Part shown: positions 17,987 to 28,180 of the stretch, one piece after another
Layout of the letters: the number at the start of each line of letters is the position of its first letter
Position numbering within the stretch: position 1 is the first letter of the stretch
Assembly (NCBI RefSeq): GCF_016702655.1
Contig: NZ_JADJDO010000003.1
Location: 186,001 to 250,000 of the forward strand
Source of the DNA: Ideonella sp.
GTDB taxonomy: Bacteria; Pseudomonadota; Gammaproteobacteria; Burkholderiales; Burkholderiaceae_C
Direction of reading: 5' to 3'
DNA: 64,000 nt
The notes under the pieces: generated by a model
What the model was told of the DNA's origin: nothing
Databases searched by the model: none
The model's input: the letters and a program-made list of their open reading frames with translations, nothing else
Translations under genes and position numbers: made by a program

Positions 17987-20344
17987 ATGAGTCTTCTGAA
18001 CACGATCAAGGGCCTTGTCAAGAGCCGCGACGCGGGCCAGGGCGGCATGCCACAACGCCAGGCGTCCGCTTTCGGCGCCCTGGATGCGCAATTGGCGCTG
18101 GCCGGCGGCGACGGTGCGGCGAGCTACGCAATGCGCTCATCCGAGCTGGCCGGTCGACCAACAGTCGAGAACCCGTCGCCCGATCCGGCCGGGCCCGAGT
18201 CCTCGATCATCTCCGAGGTTGTCCCGACCGACATCGGCGCCGTGAGCGAACTGCAGGACAGTGCGGACGAGCCGGGCAACCGCAATGCGCTGGCCTTGCC
18301 GCTCATCGGTGGGCGACCTGTCGCTGAGCAGCAACGCATCCTCGGCGGCATGGTCCTCGCCGGGGTGCTCGGTCTGGTCGTGATGACCGGTGTCGCGATG
18401 AACTCGGCCAGCAAGGGTGCAGCCCAGGTCGGTGCCAGCGGCCAGGCACTGATGCAGTCGCAACGGCTCGCCAAGTCCGTTTCGCAGGCGATGGTCGGCA
18501 ATCCCAAGGCATTCCCCGAGGTGCGCGAGAGCTCCGAGGTCCTGGCGCGCGCCGTGACGGGCCTGAAGGACGGCGACGCCGGGATCGCTGCCGCCCCGCC
18601 CGCAGCGCAGGAAGCGCTCGAGCCGATGATGCCGCTCGTCGAGCGCGCGAGCAAGAATGCCGCGGTCGTGCTCGCACAGCAGAAGACGCTGACCGACGTC
18701 GGCCAGGCGCTGCGCTCGCTCAACCGCCAGTCCTCCGACCTGCTCGAGTCCGCCGAGGCCGTGGCCCTGCTCAAGTTGCAGCAGGATGCGACGGCGGCTG
18801 AAATCTCGGCGGCGGGCCAGCTCGTGATGCTGACCCAGCGCATCGGCAAGAGCGCCAACGAGTTCCTGACCGTCGAAGGCGTGACGCCCGAGGCCGTGTT
18901 CCTGCTCGGCAAGGACCTGAATACCTTCCGCGAGATCGGCCGCGGCCTCGCCGAAGGCAGCGCCGAGTTGCGTCTCGCTGCGCCGCGCGACGGTCAGACC
19001 CGTGAACGGGTCGGCGCGCTGATGAAGCATTACGAGGAAACCCGTCGCCATGCGGGCGTGATCCTGGCCAACCTGCCCGGCCTCGTCGCCGCGCGCGACG
19101 CCCAGGCGGCGATCGTCGCCGACAGCGAGCCGCTGCGTCTGGGCCTCGAATCGGTGCAGCAGCGCCTCGGCGCCGCGGGCGGCTTTTCGGCGGGCAGCCT
19201 GCTGCTGATGCTGGTCTTCGCCGGTCTGATGGTGGCGGGCGGGTTCGGGCTGCTGCGCCTGTACATGCACGACCAGGCGCTGCGCGCCGGGCTGGCCGAG
19301 GACCAGCGCCTCAACGCCGAGCGCCTGGAGCAGGAAGCCAAGCGCGTCAACGACGCCAACCAGGCGGCGATCCTGCGTCTGATGAACGAGCTGCAGACGG
19401 TGGCCGAGGGCGACCTGACGCAGCAGGCGACCGTGACGGAGGACATCACCGGCGCGATCGCCGATTCGGTCAACTACACGGTCGAGGAACTGCGCACCCT
19501 CGTCGCCCAGGTGCAGGGCACGGTCGGCCGCGTGACCGACACGACGCAGCAGGTCGAGGCGACCTCGACTGAACTGCTCGCCGCGTCGACCGAGCAGCTG
19601 CGCGAGATCCGCGACACCGGCGAATCGGTGCTGCAGATGGCCGGGCGCATCAACGACGTGTCGGCGCAGGCGCAGCAGACGGCGCAGGTCGCGCGCCAGT
19701 CGCTCAACGCCGCCGAGTCGGGCCTGGTCGCGGTGCAGAACACGATCGGCGGCATGAACGCGATCCGCGACCAGATCCAGGAAACCTCCAAGCGCATCAA
19801 GCGCCTGGGCGAGTCGTCGCAGGAGATCGGCGAGATCACCGAACTGATCTCCGACATCACCGAGCAGACCAACGTGCTCGCGCTCAATGCCGCGATCCAG
19901 GCCGCGTCGGCGGGCGAGGCCGGGCGCGGCTTCTCGGTGGTGGCCGAGGAGGTGCAACGCCTGGCCGAACGCTCGGCCGATGCGACGCGCCAGATCGCGG
20001 CACTCGTCAAGACGATTCAGACCGACACGCAGGACGCCGTCGGCGCGATGGAGCGCAGCACCCAGGGCGTGGTCGCCGGGACGCAGCTCTCCGACGCGGC
20101 CGGCACGGCGCTCGGCGAGATCGACCGCGTTTCGCGCCAGCTTGCCGAGCTGATCGGCCAGATCTCGGCCCAGGCGCTGTCCGAAGCCAAGTCGGCCAAC
20201 GTGGTCGCGGCCAACATCCAGCACATCTTCGCCGTGACCGAGCAGACCGGCGAAGGCACGCGCTCGACGGCGCAGATGGTGCGCGAGCTGTCCAAGACGG
20301 CCGAGGAACTGAGCCAGTCGGTGGCGCGATTCAAGATCAGCTGA
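17987..20344 (+). CDS. pilJ: twitching motility methyl-accepting receptor PilJ
   Basis: Protein of 785 aa. The first helix is near residues 118-137 (MVLAGVLGLVVMTGVAM). Next is a periplasmic PilJ-type sensor region with repeated QRLAKS/QRIGKSANEF helices. A second helix lies around 405-425 (GSLLLMLVFAGLMVAGGFGL), then a HAMP-like segment. The C-terminal signalling domain has the hairpin-tip consensus ITEQTNVLALNAAIQAASAG and EEVQRLAERSADATRQI. The start at 17987 has GAAAGAGG upstream. It signals through PilI to ChpA. Confidence 0.95.
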   Translation: MSLLNTIKGLVKSRDAGQGGMPQRQASAFGALDAQLALAGGDGAASYAMRSSELAGRPTVENPSPDPAGPESSIISEVVPTDIGAVSELQDSADEPGNRNALALPLIGGRPVAEQQRILGGMVLAGVLGLVVMTGVAMNSASKGAAQVGASGQALMQSQRLAKSVSQAMVGNPKAFPEVRESSEVLARAVTGLKDGDAGIAAAPPAAQEALEPMMPLVERASKNAAVVLAQQKTLTDVGQALRSLNRQSSDLLESAEAVALLKLQQDATAAEISAAGQLVMLTQRIGKSANEFLTVEGVTPEAVFLLGKDLNTFREIGRGLAEGSAELRLAAPRDGQTRERVGALMKHYEETRRHAGVILANLPGLVAARDAQAAIVADSEPLRLGLESVQQRLGAAGGFSAGSLLLMLVFAGLMVAGGFGLLRLYMHDQALRAGLAEDQRLNAERLEQEAKRVNDANQAAILRLMNELQTVAEGDLTQQATVTEDITGAIADSVNYTVEELRTLVAQVQGTVGRVTDTTQQVEATSTELLAASTEQLREIRDTGESVLQMAGRINDVSAQAQQTAQVARQSLNAAESGLVAVQNTIGGMNAIRDQIQETSKRIKRLGESSQEIGEITELISDITEQTNVLALNAAIQAASAGEAGRGFSVVAEEVQRLAERSADATRQIAALVKTIQTDTQDAVGAMERSTQGVVAGTQLSDAAGTALGEIDRVSRQLAELIGQISAQALSEAKSANVVAANIQHIFAVTEQTGEGTRSTAQMVRELSKTAEELSQSVARFKIS

Positions 20345-20389
20345 CGGTGGCCGAAGCCTAGCCATAACGCCAACCCGAGAACGCCATTC

Positions 20390-23300
20390 ATGGACCGAGC
20401 GCGCGCCGACAACCCGAGCGAGATCGACCTCAGTGCCCTGGCCTGGGTCCACGAAGAGCTGCGCCGCTCGCTCGAGGCGGCGCACAAGGGCCTGCGCCGC
20501 TTCGTCAAGGAGTACCAGACCGTCTTCGACTCGGATGTCGATGCGGTCGACCCCGCCGTTCTGCGGGGCGTGCGCCAGCAGCTTCATCAGAGCGTGGGCG
20601 CGCTCGAGCTCGTCGGCCTGCCCGCGGCGGCGAAGGTGCTGCGTGCCAGCGAGGCGCTCGTGCAGCGCTTCGTCGCCAAACCCAAGCGGATCACCGAGGA
20701 GGTGGCCGACGCGATCGAAAGCGCTTCATTCGCGCTACTCGACTACCTGGCCCGACTGCTCGCCGGCAAGAGCGTCTCGGCGCTGGCGATGTTTCCGCAG
20801 TACCGGGCGGTGCAGGAGGTTTCCGGTGTCGAACGCGTCCACCCCTGCGATCTGTGGCCCCAGGAATGGCGCTGGCTGGCCCTGCCCGCCGACGCCACCG
20901 CCGCGCCGCTCGTTGCCGACGCGCGCCAGCGGATCGCGCTCGAGGAGCAACTGCTGACGCTGATGCGCGCCAGCGCCGCGCCGGAGCGGCAACGGGCCGT
21001 GTTCGGACGCATCAGCGACCTGTGCGCCGGGCTCGGTGCCGGCGCGACACAAGCGCATGCAGCGACGCTGTGGAAGCTTGCCGCGGCGATGTTCGAGGCC
21101 CAGCAGCAAGGCCTGCTCGAGCCCGACGTGTTTACCAAGCGCGTCGCGTCGCGCCTGTTGCCGCAGTTCCGTCAGCTCGAAACCGGTGCTGGCGAGGTGT
21201 CGGACCGGCTCGCCCACGAATTGCTGTTCTTCTGCGCCCAGGCGGCCTCGCCCGGCGCCGGGCATGCCGCGCCGCGACTGGCCGCGGTGCGTCAGGCCTA
21301 TGGACTGGCGCACCATGTGCCGGCCGACTACAACGTGAGTGTGCTCGGTCGCTTCGACCCGGCGTTGATTGCGCAGGCGCGCAAGCGCGTCGCGAGCGCC
21401 AAGGAGGCCTGGGGCGCGGTGGCGGGCGGCGAGGTGCACCGCCTGACGGGGTTGGCCGAGCAGTTCGCGCTGGTCGGCGATTCGCTGCGCCGCCTCTATC
21501 CGGACGGCAAGCTGCTCGCCGACGAACTGCAGACCACCGTCACCGAAATCCAGCACGTTGCGGCGGCTCCGCCGGCACCGCTGGCGATGGAGCTGGCGAC
21601 GAGCCTGCTCTACCTCGAAGCCTCGCTGGAGGATGGCGACTTCGAGAACCCGCTGCAGGGCGAGCGCGTGCGCCGCTTCGCCGAGCGCATGGCCGCGGTG
21701 CGGGGCGGCGCGGCGCCGGATGCGCTCGAAGGCTGGATGGAGGAGCTGTACCGCCGCGTCTCCGACCGCCAGACGCTCGGCAGCGTGGTGCACGAACTGC
21801 GCGCCTCGCTGTCGGAGTCCGAGAGTCTGATCGACCAGTATTTCCGCAACCCTGCCGACACACAGGCGCTGACGGCAGTGCCGGCCCAGTTGTCGGCGAT
21901 GCGCGGCGTGCTGTCGGTGCTCGGCCTCGACCAGGCCTCGCAGGCCGTGCTGCGCATGCGCGACGATGTCGACGCCCTGCTCACGACCGAGGTCGATCCC
22001 GCGCGCGCGGCGCAGACCGGCACCTTCGACCGGTTGGCCGGCAACCTCGGTGCGCTCGGCTTCCTGATCGACATGTTCAGCGTCCAGCCGCAGATGGCCA
22101 AGTCGCTGTTCGCCTTCGATGCGGAGCGCGGCACCCTCGACCCGCTGATGGGCCGGCCGCACCCGGCGGTGACGCTCGGCGAACCCGCGCCGGCGCCGGT
22201 CGAGCCGCGCCTGATCGAGCAGGCGCAGAGCCTGGCCTTCAGTTCGGCGCGCCCGGATGTGCCCGTCGCCGATCTCACGCGCGACCTCGAGCTGCTGTCG
22301 AGCCAGGCCCGCGCGAGCGCTCAGCCCGAATTGGTGGCCACGGTCGAGAGCGCACAGACAGCGCTCGACGCAGCGCGCGACGACGCCGAGCGTGCCGCTG
22401 CGCGCGAGCAGCTCTCCGAGGCGCTGGTCGACTTCGTTCATACCAGTTCGGGCATGACGCCGCTCGAACCCGAGGTCAGCGTCCAGCGCCCGGCGACGCC
22501 GGCCGCTGCTGGCGAGCTCGATCAGGACGACGAGATGCGCGAGGTCTTCCTCGAGGAGGCGCACGAGGTACTTGCCGATGCGCGCGAGGCGCTGAAGGCG
22601 CTCGCCGACGCTCCCGCCGAACTGGAATACCTGATCAGCCTGCGGCGTGCCTTCCATACCTTGAAGGGCAGCTCGCGCATGGTCGGGCTGGACGAGTTCG
22701 GTGCTGCCGCCTGGGCGGGCGAGCAGGTCTACAACACCCGCCTGGCAGAGCAGCGGCCGGCGGACGCGCCGCTGCTGGCCTTCACCGAGTCGGCCCTGGC
22801 CGAACTCGGGGCCTGGGTCGATGCCCTGGCCGGCGGTACCACGACCGAGCACTTCAAGGCGGCGACGGTACAGGCCGCGGCCGAGGCCATGGCGACACCA
22901 CCGGTGACCATCTTGCCCGCTTGGTCGGAGACGACGACCGAGCCCGCGGATGCTGCATCCACACCGCTGGAAGGGGCCGCTGCGCCCGGTCGCGGCGAGT
23001 CCGTCGTGCTGCCGCCCGACCTGCCGAGCGCCGACGAGCTCGATTTCACGCTCGACCTCGGCGACGCCGATCTGCCTGCCGACCTGTCGGTGGCGCTGGT
23101 ACCCGATCTGCAGTCACTGCCCGAGGTGGTCGAGGCCGCCGCACAGCCGCCAGCCGAAGCCATCACGCCGCTCGACTTCGAGCTCGACCTGCGCCGCCTC
23201 GATGCGAAGGAGGCGCCCGCGCCCACCCCGGCACCGGAAGCCGCACCCGAGCCCGCGCCGGCGTTCGACATGTTCGCGACCCTGCCGTATGCGCATGGCA

Positions 23301-26300
23301 CGCTCGAACAAGAGGTGCCCGCCTCACCGGTGCCGGATGTCGAGGCGAAGGTCGACCTCGCCTCGCCTGCAGAGCAGCTACCCGACGTCGCCGAGCATGT
23401 GGCGGAATTCGACGCCGCGCCGGACCTGCCTGTGCCTTTTACCGACGAAGAGCAGGAGAAGCGCGTCGGCCACCTGCGCATCGGCATTCCGCTCTTCAAC
23501 ATCTACCTCAACGAGGCCGACGAGCTGTCGCGGCGCCTCGGTACGCTGCTCGCCGAGTGGGCGATGGAGCTGCACCGGCCGGTGGGCGAGGATGCCGCCG
23601 CGCTCGCGCACTCGCTCGCCGGCAGTTCGGCCACGGTCGGCTTTGCCGACCTGTCGCAGCTCGCGCGCGCGCTCGAACACGCCTTGCTGCGCGCCCAGAC
23701 GCGCAACCATGGCGATGCCGACGAGGCCGCGCTGTATGTCGAGGTGTCGGACGAGATCCGCCAACTGCTGCACCAGTTTGCGGCCGGCTTCCTGAAGACA
23801 CCCCGGCCTGGGCTGCTCGAACGCCTGGCTGCGACCGAGATCGAGGTCGATCGGCGCCAGCAGGCCGAAACCGAACCCGTGGTGCAGCCCGAGCCCGAGC
23901 GCGAAGTACTGGCACCGCCCGCGCTCGAACAGCCCGAGACCGGCACGGCTGCGGCCGTTGCGCCCTTGCCGGACCATGGCGCCCTCGCGCCGCCGGACAG
24001 CCACTTCGGCGGCTTCGGGCTGACCGAACTCAAGCCGCTGGCCGACCTGGCCGAGCCGGCGCCGGGTGCTGCGCTGCCGGTTCGCGACGCGCGCGACGGC
24101 TTCGACGATGGCGACGAGGGTATCGACGCCATCGATGCCGTGGATGCCGAGTTGTTCCCGATCTTCGAGGAAGAGGGCCAGGAACTGCTGCCTCAACTCG
24201 CAGCATGCCTGCGCGACTGGTTGCGGCGCCCGGCCGACCAGGCCGCACCGGCGGCCGCGATGCGCACGCTGCACACGCTCAAGGGCGGCGCGCGCCTGGC
24301 GGGCGCGATGCGCCTGGGCGAGATGTGCCACCGGCTCGAGTCGCGTATCGAGCACCTGCTCGCGAGTGCACCGGCCGATAGCGCGGACCTGGAGGCACTG
24401 CAGACGCGTGGCGACGCATTGCTGGCAGCCTTCGAGGCGCTGCGCTCGCGCGACGCGCAGGCCTATGCGGCAGCCACCGAGGCGGCGCTGCTTGCGGTTC
24501 ACGATGCCCAGGTAGCTACGCCGGCCATCGAGCCTGAAGGGTTCGAACCTGCACCCGAGCCGGAGGCCGCGGCCATGCCCGACGCCGGGCCCGACGCCGA
24601 GCCCGACGCCGACGCGGCGGTCGCTGCCCCCGAATCGGTCGCAGCGGCACCGGAGGCTCCTGCCATCGAGCTGCCCGAGATCGACTGGTCGAGGTTTGCC
24701 GACGACGAGTCCGCGCTGCCGGCCGCGGCCGAACAGGCCGCCAGTGCGACGCCGGCCGCTTCGGCGGCGGTGCGCGTGCGCGCGCCGCTGCTCGACCGCA
24801 TGGTCAACCAGGCCGGCGAGGTGAGCATCACGCGCACCCGGATCGAGTCCGAGGTCGGCCTGATCCGCTCGTCGCTGAATGACCTGGCCGAGAACCTGGA
24901 GCGCCTGCGCCAGCAGTTGCGCGAACTCGAGCTCCAGGGCGAGACGCAGATGAGCTCGCGCCTGGAGGCCGCCAAGGCCGCCGCCGAGTCCTTCGATCCG
25001 CTCGAGTTCGACCGCTTCACGCGCTTCCAGGAACTCACGCGCATGATGGCCGAGTCGGTCAACGACGTAGCCACCGTGCAGCGCACGTTGCAGCGTGCGG
25101 TCGAAGCCACCGAGGACGAGCTCGCCGCGCAGACGCGGCTCACGCGCGACCTGCAGGACGACCTGCTGCGCACGCGCATGGTCGAGTTCGAGAGCCAGGC
25201 CGATCGCCTGTATCGCGTCGTGCGCCAGGCGGCCAAGGAAACGGGCAAGCAGGTGCGCCTGGACATCGTCGGCGGCGCGATCGAACTCGATCGCGGCGTG
25301 CTCGACCGCATGACGGCGTCTTTCGAGCACCTGCTGCGCAATTGCGTCACGCACGGCATCGAGGATGCCGCGACGCGGATTGCGGCGGGCAAGGATCCGG
25401 TCGGAACGATCGTCGTCGCGCTGCAGCACGAGCGCAACGAGGTGGCGGTCGAGTTCCGAGACGACGGCGGCGGCCTGGACCTGGCGCGCATCCGCGACAA
25501 GGGTGTGGCGCTGGGGCTGGTCGACGCCGACGCGCAGCCGTCCGACGCCGAGCTCGCCAACCTGATATTCCACCCCGGCTTCTCGACCGCGGCCACGGTG
25601 ACCGAACTCGCGGGGCGCGGCGTCGGCATGGACGTGGTGCGCTCCGACGTTGCCGCGATGGGCGGGCGCATCGAGACGGCGACCGCGGCCGGCAAGGGCA
25701 CGAGCTTCAAGCTCGTGCTGCCGCTGACGACGGCGGTCACGCAGATCGTGATGCTGCGCTGCGGCGAGCTGCGCGTGGCCGTGCCTGCGTCGCTGGTCGA
25801 GGTCGTCCAGCGCGCGACGCCGGAGCAGACCGAGCGCGCCTACGCCAGCGGCAGCTACGAGCTGGGCGAGCATGCGCTGCCCTTCTTCTGGCTCGGCGCG
25901 CTGCTGCAGCACAGTGCGCACGGCACCGAGGGCGGGCGCACGCGCGCGGTGGTCGTGATCCGCAGCGCGCAACAGCGCGTCGCGCTGCATGTTGACGAGG
26001 TGCTCGGCAACCAGGAGGCGGTGGTCAAGAACCTCGGCCCGCAGTTGTCCGGCCTGCCGGGGCTGGTGGGCATGACGCTGCTCGCGTCGGGCGCCGTGGC
26101 GCTGATCTACAACCCGGTTGCGCTCGCCACGCTGTACGGCGATTCCGCGCTGGCGATGATGCGCAGTGCTGCCGGCGCTGGCGCCGGCGCGCCCGCCGCC
26201 CTGGAACCGGCAGCCCCTGCGGCGCCACTGGTGCTGGTGGTCGACGACTCGCTCACCGTGCGGCGCGTCACGCAGCGCCTGCTGGTGCGCGAGGGCTACC

Positions 26301-26620
26301 GCGTCGTGCTCGCCAAGGACGGCCTGGACGCGCTCGAACGCCTGGCCGAGGAAAAGCCGCAGATCGTGCTCAGCGACATCGAGATGCCGCGCATGGACGG
26401 CTTCGACCTGGTGCGCAACATGCGGGCCGACGCGCGCCTGGCCGACCTGCCGGTGATCATGATCACCTCGCGCATCGCGCAGAAGCACCGCGAGGTCGCG
26501 GCCGAGCTCGGCGTCGATCATTACCTCGGCAAGCCCTACTCCGAGGAAGACCTGCTCGCGCTCGTCGGCCGCTACACCGCGTCGGCGGCTGCCGCGGCGG
26601 CGGCCGGCGTCGCCGCATAG
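20390..26620 (+). CDS. chpA: ChpA/PilL hybrid chemosensory histidine kinase
   Basis: Protein of 2076 aa. Three histidine-phosphotransfer sites are visible: H756 (AFHTLKGSSRMVG), H1074 (LAHSLAGSSATVGF) and H1295 (LHTLKGGARLAG), separated by Pro/Ala/Glu-rich linkers. The kinase core follows: dimerisation helices (about 1470-1600), an N-box LRNCVTHGIEDAATR near 1648, RDDGGGLDLARI near 1688 and GRGVGMDVVRSDV near 1742. A CheW-like domain spans about 1780-1910. The receiver at the end has VVDDSLTVRRVTQ and phospho-acceptor D1996. This order matches ChpA of the Pil-Chp system, which controls type IV pili. It converges on the photolyase gene. Confidence 0.95.
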   Translation: MDRARADNPSEIDLSALAWVHEELRRSLEAAHKGLRRFVKEYQTVFDSDVDAVDPAVLRGVRQQLHQSVGALELVGLPAAAKVLRASEALVQRFVAKPKRITEEVADAIESASFALLDYLARLLAGKSVSALAMFPQYRAVQEVSGVERVHPCDLWPQEWRWLALPADATAAPLVADARQRIALEEQLLTLMRASAAPERQRAVFGRISDLCAGLGAGATQAHAATLWKLAAAMFEAQQQGLLEPDVFTKRVASRLLPQFRQLETGAGEVSDRLAHELLFFCAQAASPGAGHAAPRLAAVRQAYGLAHHVPADYNVSVLGRFDPALIAQARKRVASAKEAWGAVAGGEVHRLTGLAEQFALVGDSLRRLYPDGKLLADELQTTVTEIQHVAAAPPAPLAMELATSLLYLEASLEDGDFENPLQGERVRRFAERMAAVRGGAAPDALEGWMEELYRRVSDRQTLGSVVHELRASLSESESLIDQYFRNPADTQALTAVPAQLSAMRGVLSVLGLDQASQAVLRMRDDVDALLTTEVDPARAAQTGTFDRLAGNLGALGFLIDMFSVQPQMAKSLFAFDAERGTLDPLMGRPHPAVTLGEPAPAPVEPRLIEQAQSLAFSSARPDVPVADLTRDLELLSSQARASAQPELVATVESAQTALDAARDDAERAAAREQLSEALVDFVHTSSGMTPLEPEVSVQRPATPAAAGELDQDDEMREVFLEEAHEVLADAREALKALADAPAELEYLISLRRAFHTLKGSSRMVGLDEFGAAAWAGEQVYNTRLAEQRPADAPLLAFTESALAELGAWVDALAGGTTTEHFKAATVQAAAEAMATPPVTILPAWSETTTEPADAASTPLEGAAAPGRGESVVLPPDLPSADELDFTLDLGDADLPADLSVALVPDLQSLPEVVEAAAQPPAEAITPLDFELDLRRLDAKEAPAPTPAPEAAPEPAPAFDMFATLPYAHGTLEQEVPASPVPDVEAKVDLASPAEQLPDVAEHVAEFDAAPDLPVPFTDEEQEKRVGHLRIGIPLFNIYLNEADELSRRLGTLLAEWAMELHRPVGEDAAALAHSLAGSSATVGFADLSQLARALEHALLRAQTRNHGDADEAALYVEVSDEIRQLLHQFAAGFLKTPRPGLLERLAATEIEVDRRQQAETEPVVQPEPEREVLAPPALEQPETGTAAAVAPLPDHGALAPPDSHFGGFGLTELKPLADLAEPAPGAALPVRDARDGFDDGDEGIDAIDAVDAELFPIFEEEGQELLPQLAACLRDWLRRPADQAAPAAAMRTLHTLKGGARLAGAMRLGEMCHRLESRIEHLLASAPADSADLEALQTRGDALLAAFEALRSRDAQAYAAATEAALLAVHDAQVATPAIEPEGFEPAPEPEAAAMPDAGPDAEPDADAAVAAPESVAAAPEAPAIELPEIDWSRFADDESALPAAAEQAASATPAASAAVRVRAPLLDRMVNQAGEVSITRTRIESEVGLIRSSLNDLAENLERLRQQLRELELQGETQMSSRLEAAKAAAESFDPLEFDRFTRFQELTRMMAESVNDVATVQRTLQRAVEATEDELAAQTRLTRDLQDDLLRTRMVEFESQADRLYRVVRQAAKETGKQVRLDIVGGAIELDRGVLDRMTASFEHLLRNCVTHGIEDAATRIAAGKDPVGTIVVALQHERNEVAVEFRDDGGGLDLARIRDKGVALGLVDADAQPSDAELANLIFHPGFSTAATVTELAGRGVGMDVVRSDVAAMGGRIETATAAGKGTSFKLVLPLTTAVTQIVMLRCGELRVAVPASLVEVVQRATPEQTERAYASGSYELGEHALPFFWLGALLQHSAHGTEGGRTRAVVVIRSAQQRVALHVDEVLGNQEAVVKNLGPQLSGLPGLVGMTLLASGAVALIYNPVALATLYGDSALAMMRSAAGAGAGAPAALEPAAPAAPLVLVVDDSLTVRRVTQRLLVREGYRVVLAKDGLDALERLAEEKPQIVLSDIEMPRMDGFDLVRNMRADARLADLPVIMITSRIAQKHREVAAELGVDHYLGKPYSEEDLLALVGRYTASAAAAAAAGVAA

Positions 26621-26624
26621 CCAT

Positions 26625-28106
26625 TCAGCGCGCCGGCCGCAGCGCGCCGTAGCGGGCCAGTGTGCGCGCGCGTGCCTCGTCGTGCTGAACGATGGGGGCC
26701 GGGTAGTTGCGGCCCAGTTCCACGCCGGCTGCCGCCAGGTCTGCCGGCCGCGCGAGCCAGGGTGCGTGGATCGCCTTGTCGGGCAGCGCCGCGAGCTGCG
26801 GCAGGTAGCGCCGGATGAAGCGGCCTTGCGGGTCGAACTTCTCGCTCTGCGTGACCGGGTTGAAGATGCGAAACCAAGGCTGCGCGTCGCAGCCGGTCGA
26901 CGCCGCCCATTGCCAGCCGCCGTTGTTGGCGGCGAGGTCGAAGTCGTTCAGGTGCAGCGCGAAGTAGGCCTCGCCGCGGCGCCAATCGATACCGAGATCC
27001 TTGACGAGGAAGCTCGCCACGACCATGCGCAGCCGGTTGTGCATGTAGCCGGTCTGGTTGATCTGCGCCATCGCCGCGTCGACGAGCGGATAGCCGGTAC
27101 GGCCCGCAGCCCAGGCGTCGAACGCGGTGTCGGCGTGGCGCCCGTGCTCCCAGCGCAACGCGTCGAAGCCGGGCTTGTAGGCGGCATGCACGACCTGCGG
27201 ATGGTGGTGCAGGATCTGGTGGTAGAAGTCGCGCCACACGAGTTCGGCGAGCCAGGTCGCGGCGCCGCGCGACCCGAGCTGCACGCGCTCGTGCGCGGCG
27301 CGCGCCAGGTTGCGGATCGACAGCGTGCCGAAGCGCAGCGCCAGCGACAGATAGCTCGGCCCCTTCAAGGCCGGGAAGTTGCGCGCCTCGTCGTAGTGCT
27401 CGATGCGGGCCGAGAAGTCGTCGGCGAGCGCCCGGGCGCGCGCACTGCCGCCGGCCATGCCCAGCGCATGCAGGTTCGTGCGTTCGAACCCGAGACTCTC
27501 GAGCGAGGGCAGGGGCGCGGCGACCGCCTCGGGCAGTTCCGCCAACGCCGCCGCATGCCGCTCAACCGGGTAGGCGCCGAGGTAGAACGGCGTCAGCTTC
27601 TTCAGCCAGGCCGTCTTGTAGGGCGTGAACACGCCATAGGGTTTGCCGCTGCCGGTCAAGATCTCGCTGCGCTCGAAGATCACATGGTCCTTGGACAGGT
27701 GCAGCGCGATGCCGGCGTCGGCGAGCGCACCGCGCACGCGCGCGTCGCGCGCCAGGGCCGCCGGATCGTCGTCGTGATTGGCGTACACCGCCTGCACCTG
27801 CAGCGTACGCGCGAGCCGGGGCAGCTCCTGCGCGGCGTGGCCGTGGCGCACGATCAACCCGCCGCCGGCGCTGCCCGCACGTGCGGCGAGGGCGCGCAGG
27901 TCGACATCGAGCGCGGCCACGCTGTCGTGGATGTACTCGACCCGGCGGTCTGCGCCCGGCAGCGGATCGAGGATGTCGCGGTCGAAGACGAACGCGCACC
28001 ACACCCGCCGCGCGGCGACGAGCGCGTGGTACAGCGCGGCATGGTCGTCGCAACGCAGGTCGCGCCGGAACCACACGAGCGCGCTCGCCAGGGGCTTGTC
28101 GATCAT
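26625..28106 (-). CDS. phrB: deoxyribodipyrimidine photolyase
   Basis: Protein of 493 aa. It repairs UV cyclobutane dimers with blue light and FAD. The N-terminal antenna-pigment domain begins ALVWFRRDLRCDDHAALYHA. The FAD domain contains TWLAELVWRDFYHQIL, GYPLVDAAMAQINQTGYMHN, WQWAASTGCDAQPWFRIFNP and the tail FIRRYLPQL. The start at 28106 is preferred because the signature begins just after; a 17-codon upstream extension is not family-like. Its end lies 4 bases from the end of chpA, tail to tail. Confidence 0.96.
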   Translation of the reverse strand: MIDKPLASALVWFRRDLRCDDHAALYHALVAARRVWCAFVFDRDILDPLPGADRRVEYIHDSVAALDVDLRALAARAGSAGGGLIVRHGHAAQELPRLARTLQVQAVYANHDDDPAALARDARVRGALADAGIALHLSKDHVIFERSEILTGSGKPYGVFTPYKTAWLKKLTPFYLGAYPVERHAAALAELPEAVAAPLPSLESLGFERTNLHALGMAGGSARARALADDFSARIEHYDEARNFPALKGPSYLSLALRFGTLSIRNLARAAHERVQLGSRGAATWLAELVWRDFYHQILHHHPQVVHAAYKPGFDALRWEHGRHADTAFDAWAAGRTGYPLVDAAMAQINQTGYMHNRLRMVVASFLVKDLGIDWRRGEAYFALHLNDFDLAANNGGWQWAASTGCDAQPWFRIFNPVTQSEKFDPQGRFIRRYLPQLAALPDKAIHAPWLARPADLAAAGVELGRNYPAPIVQHDEARARTLARYGALRPAR

Positions 28107-28165
28107 GGGTGCAGTTTGAACGCAAATCGCATCGCCTGGCGCGCCACGGCGCGGCACCGCTGGCC

Positions 28166-28171
28166 TAAAAT
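28166..28171 (+). promoter_or_regulatory. TAAAAT -10 box 9 bases before algH
   Basis: TAAAAT stands 9 bases before the algH ATG, with no Shine-Dalgarno between them. It is the likely promoter of the algH-ruvX-pyrR-pyrB-pyrC' operon, giving a nearly leaderless message. Confidence 0.45.
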
Positions 28172-28180
28172 GGCCTGACC

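Noticed and set aside
16253..18091. 612-codon minus-strand frame across rubredoxin, pilG, pilH and pilI
   Set aside because: Crosses four well-supported genes in antisense and has no domain of its own.
18137..20587. 816-codon open frame on the minus strand opposite pilJ
   Set aside because: Shadow frame; the plus-strand receptor is unmistakable.
23378..26521. 1047-codon open frame on the minus strand opposite chpA
   Set aside because: It is a shadow of the GC-rich codon pattern of chpA; composition is His/Arg/Gln-rich with no family motif, while the plus frame has clear kinase domains.
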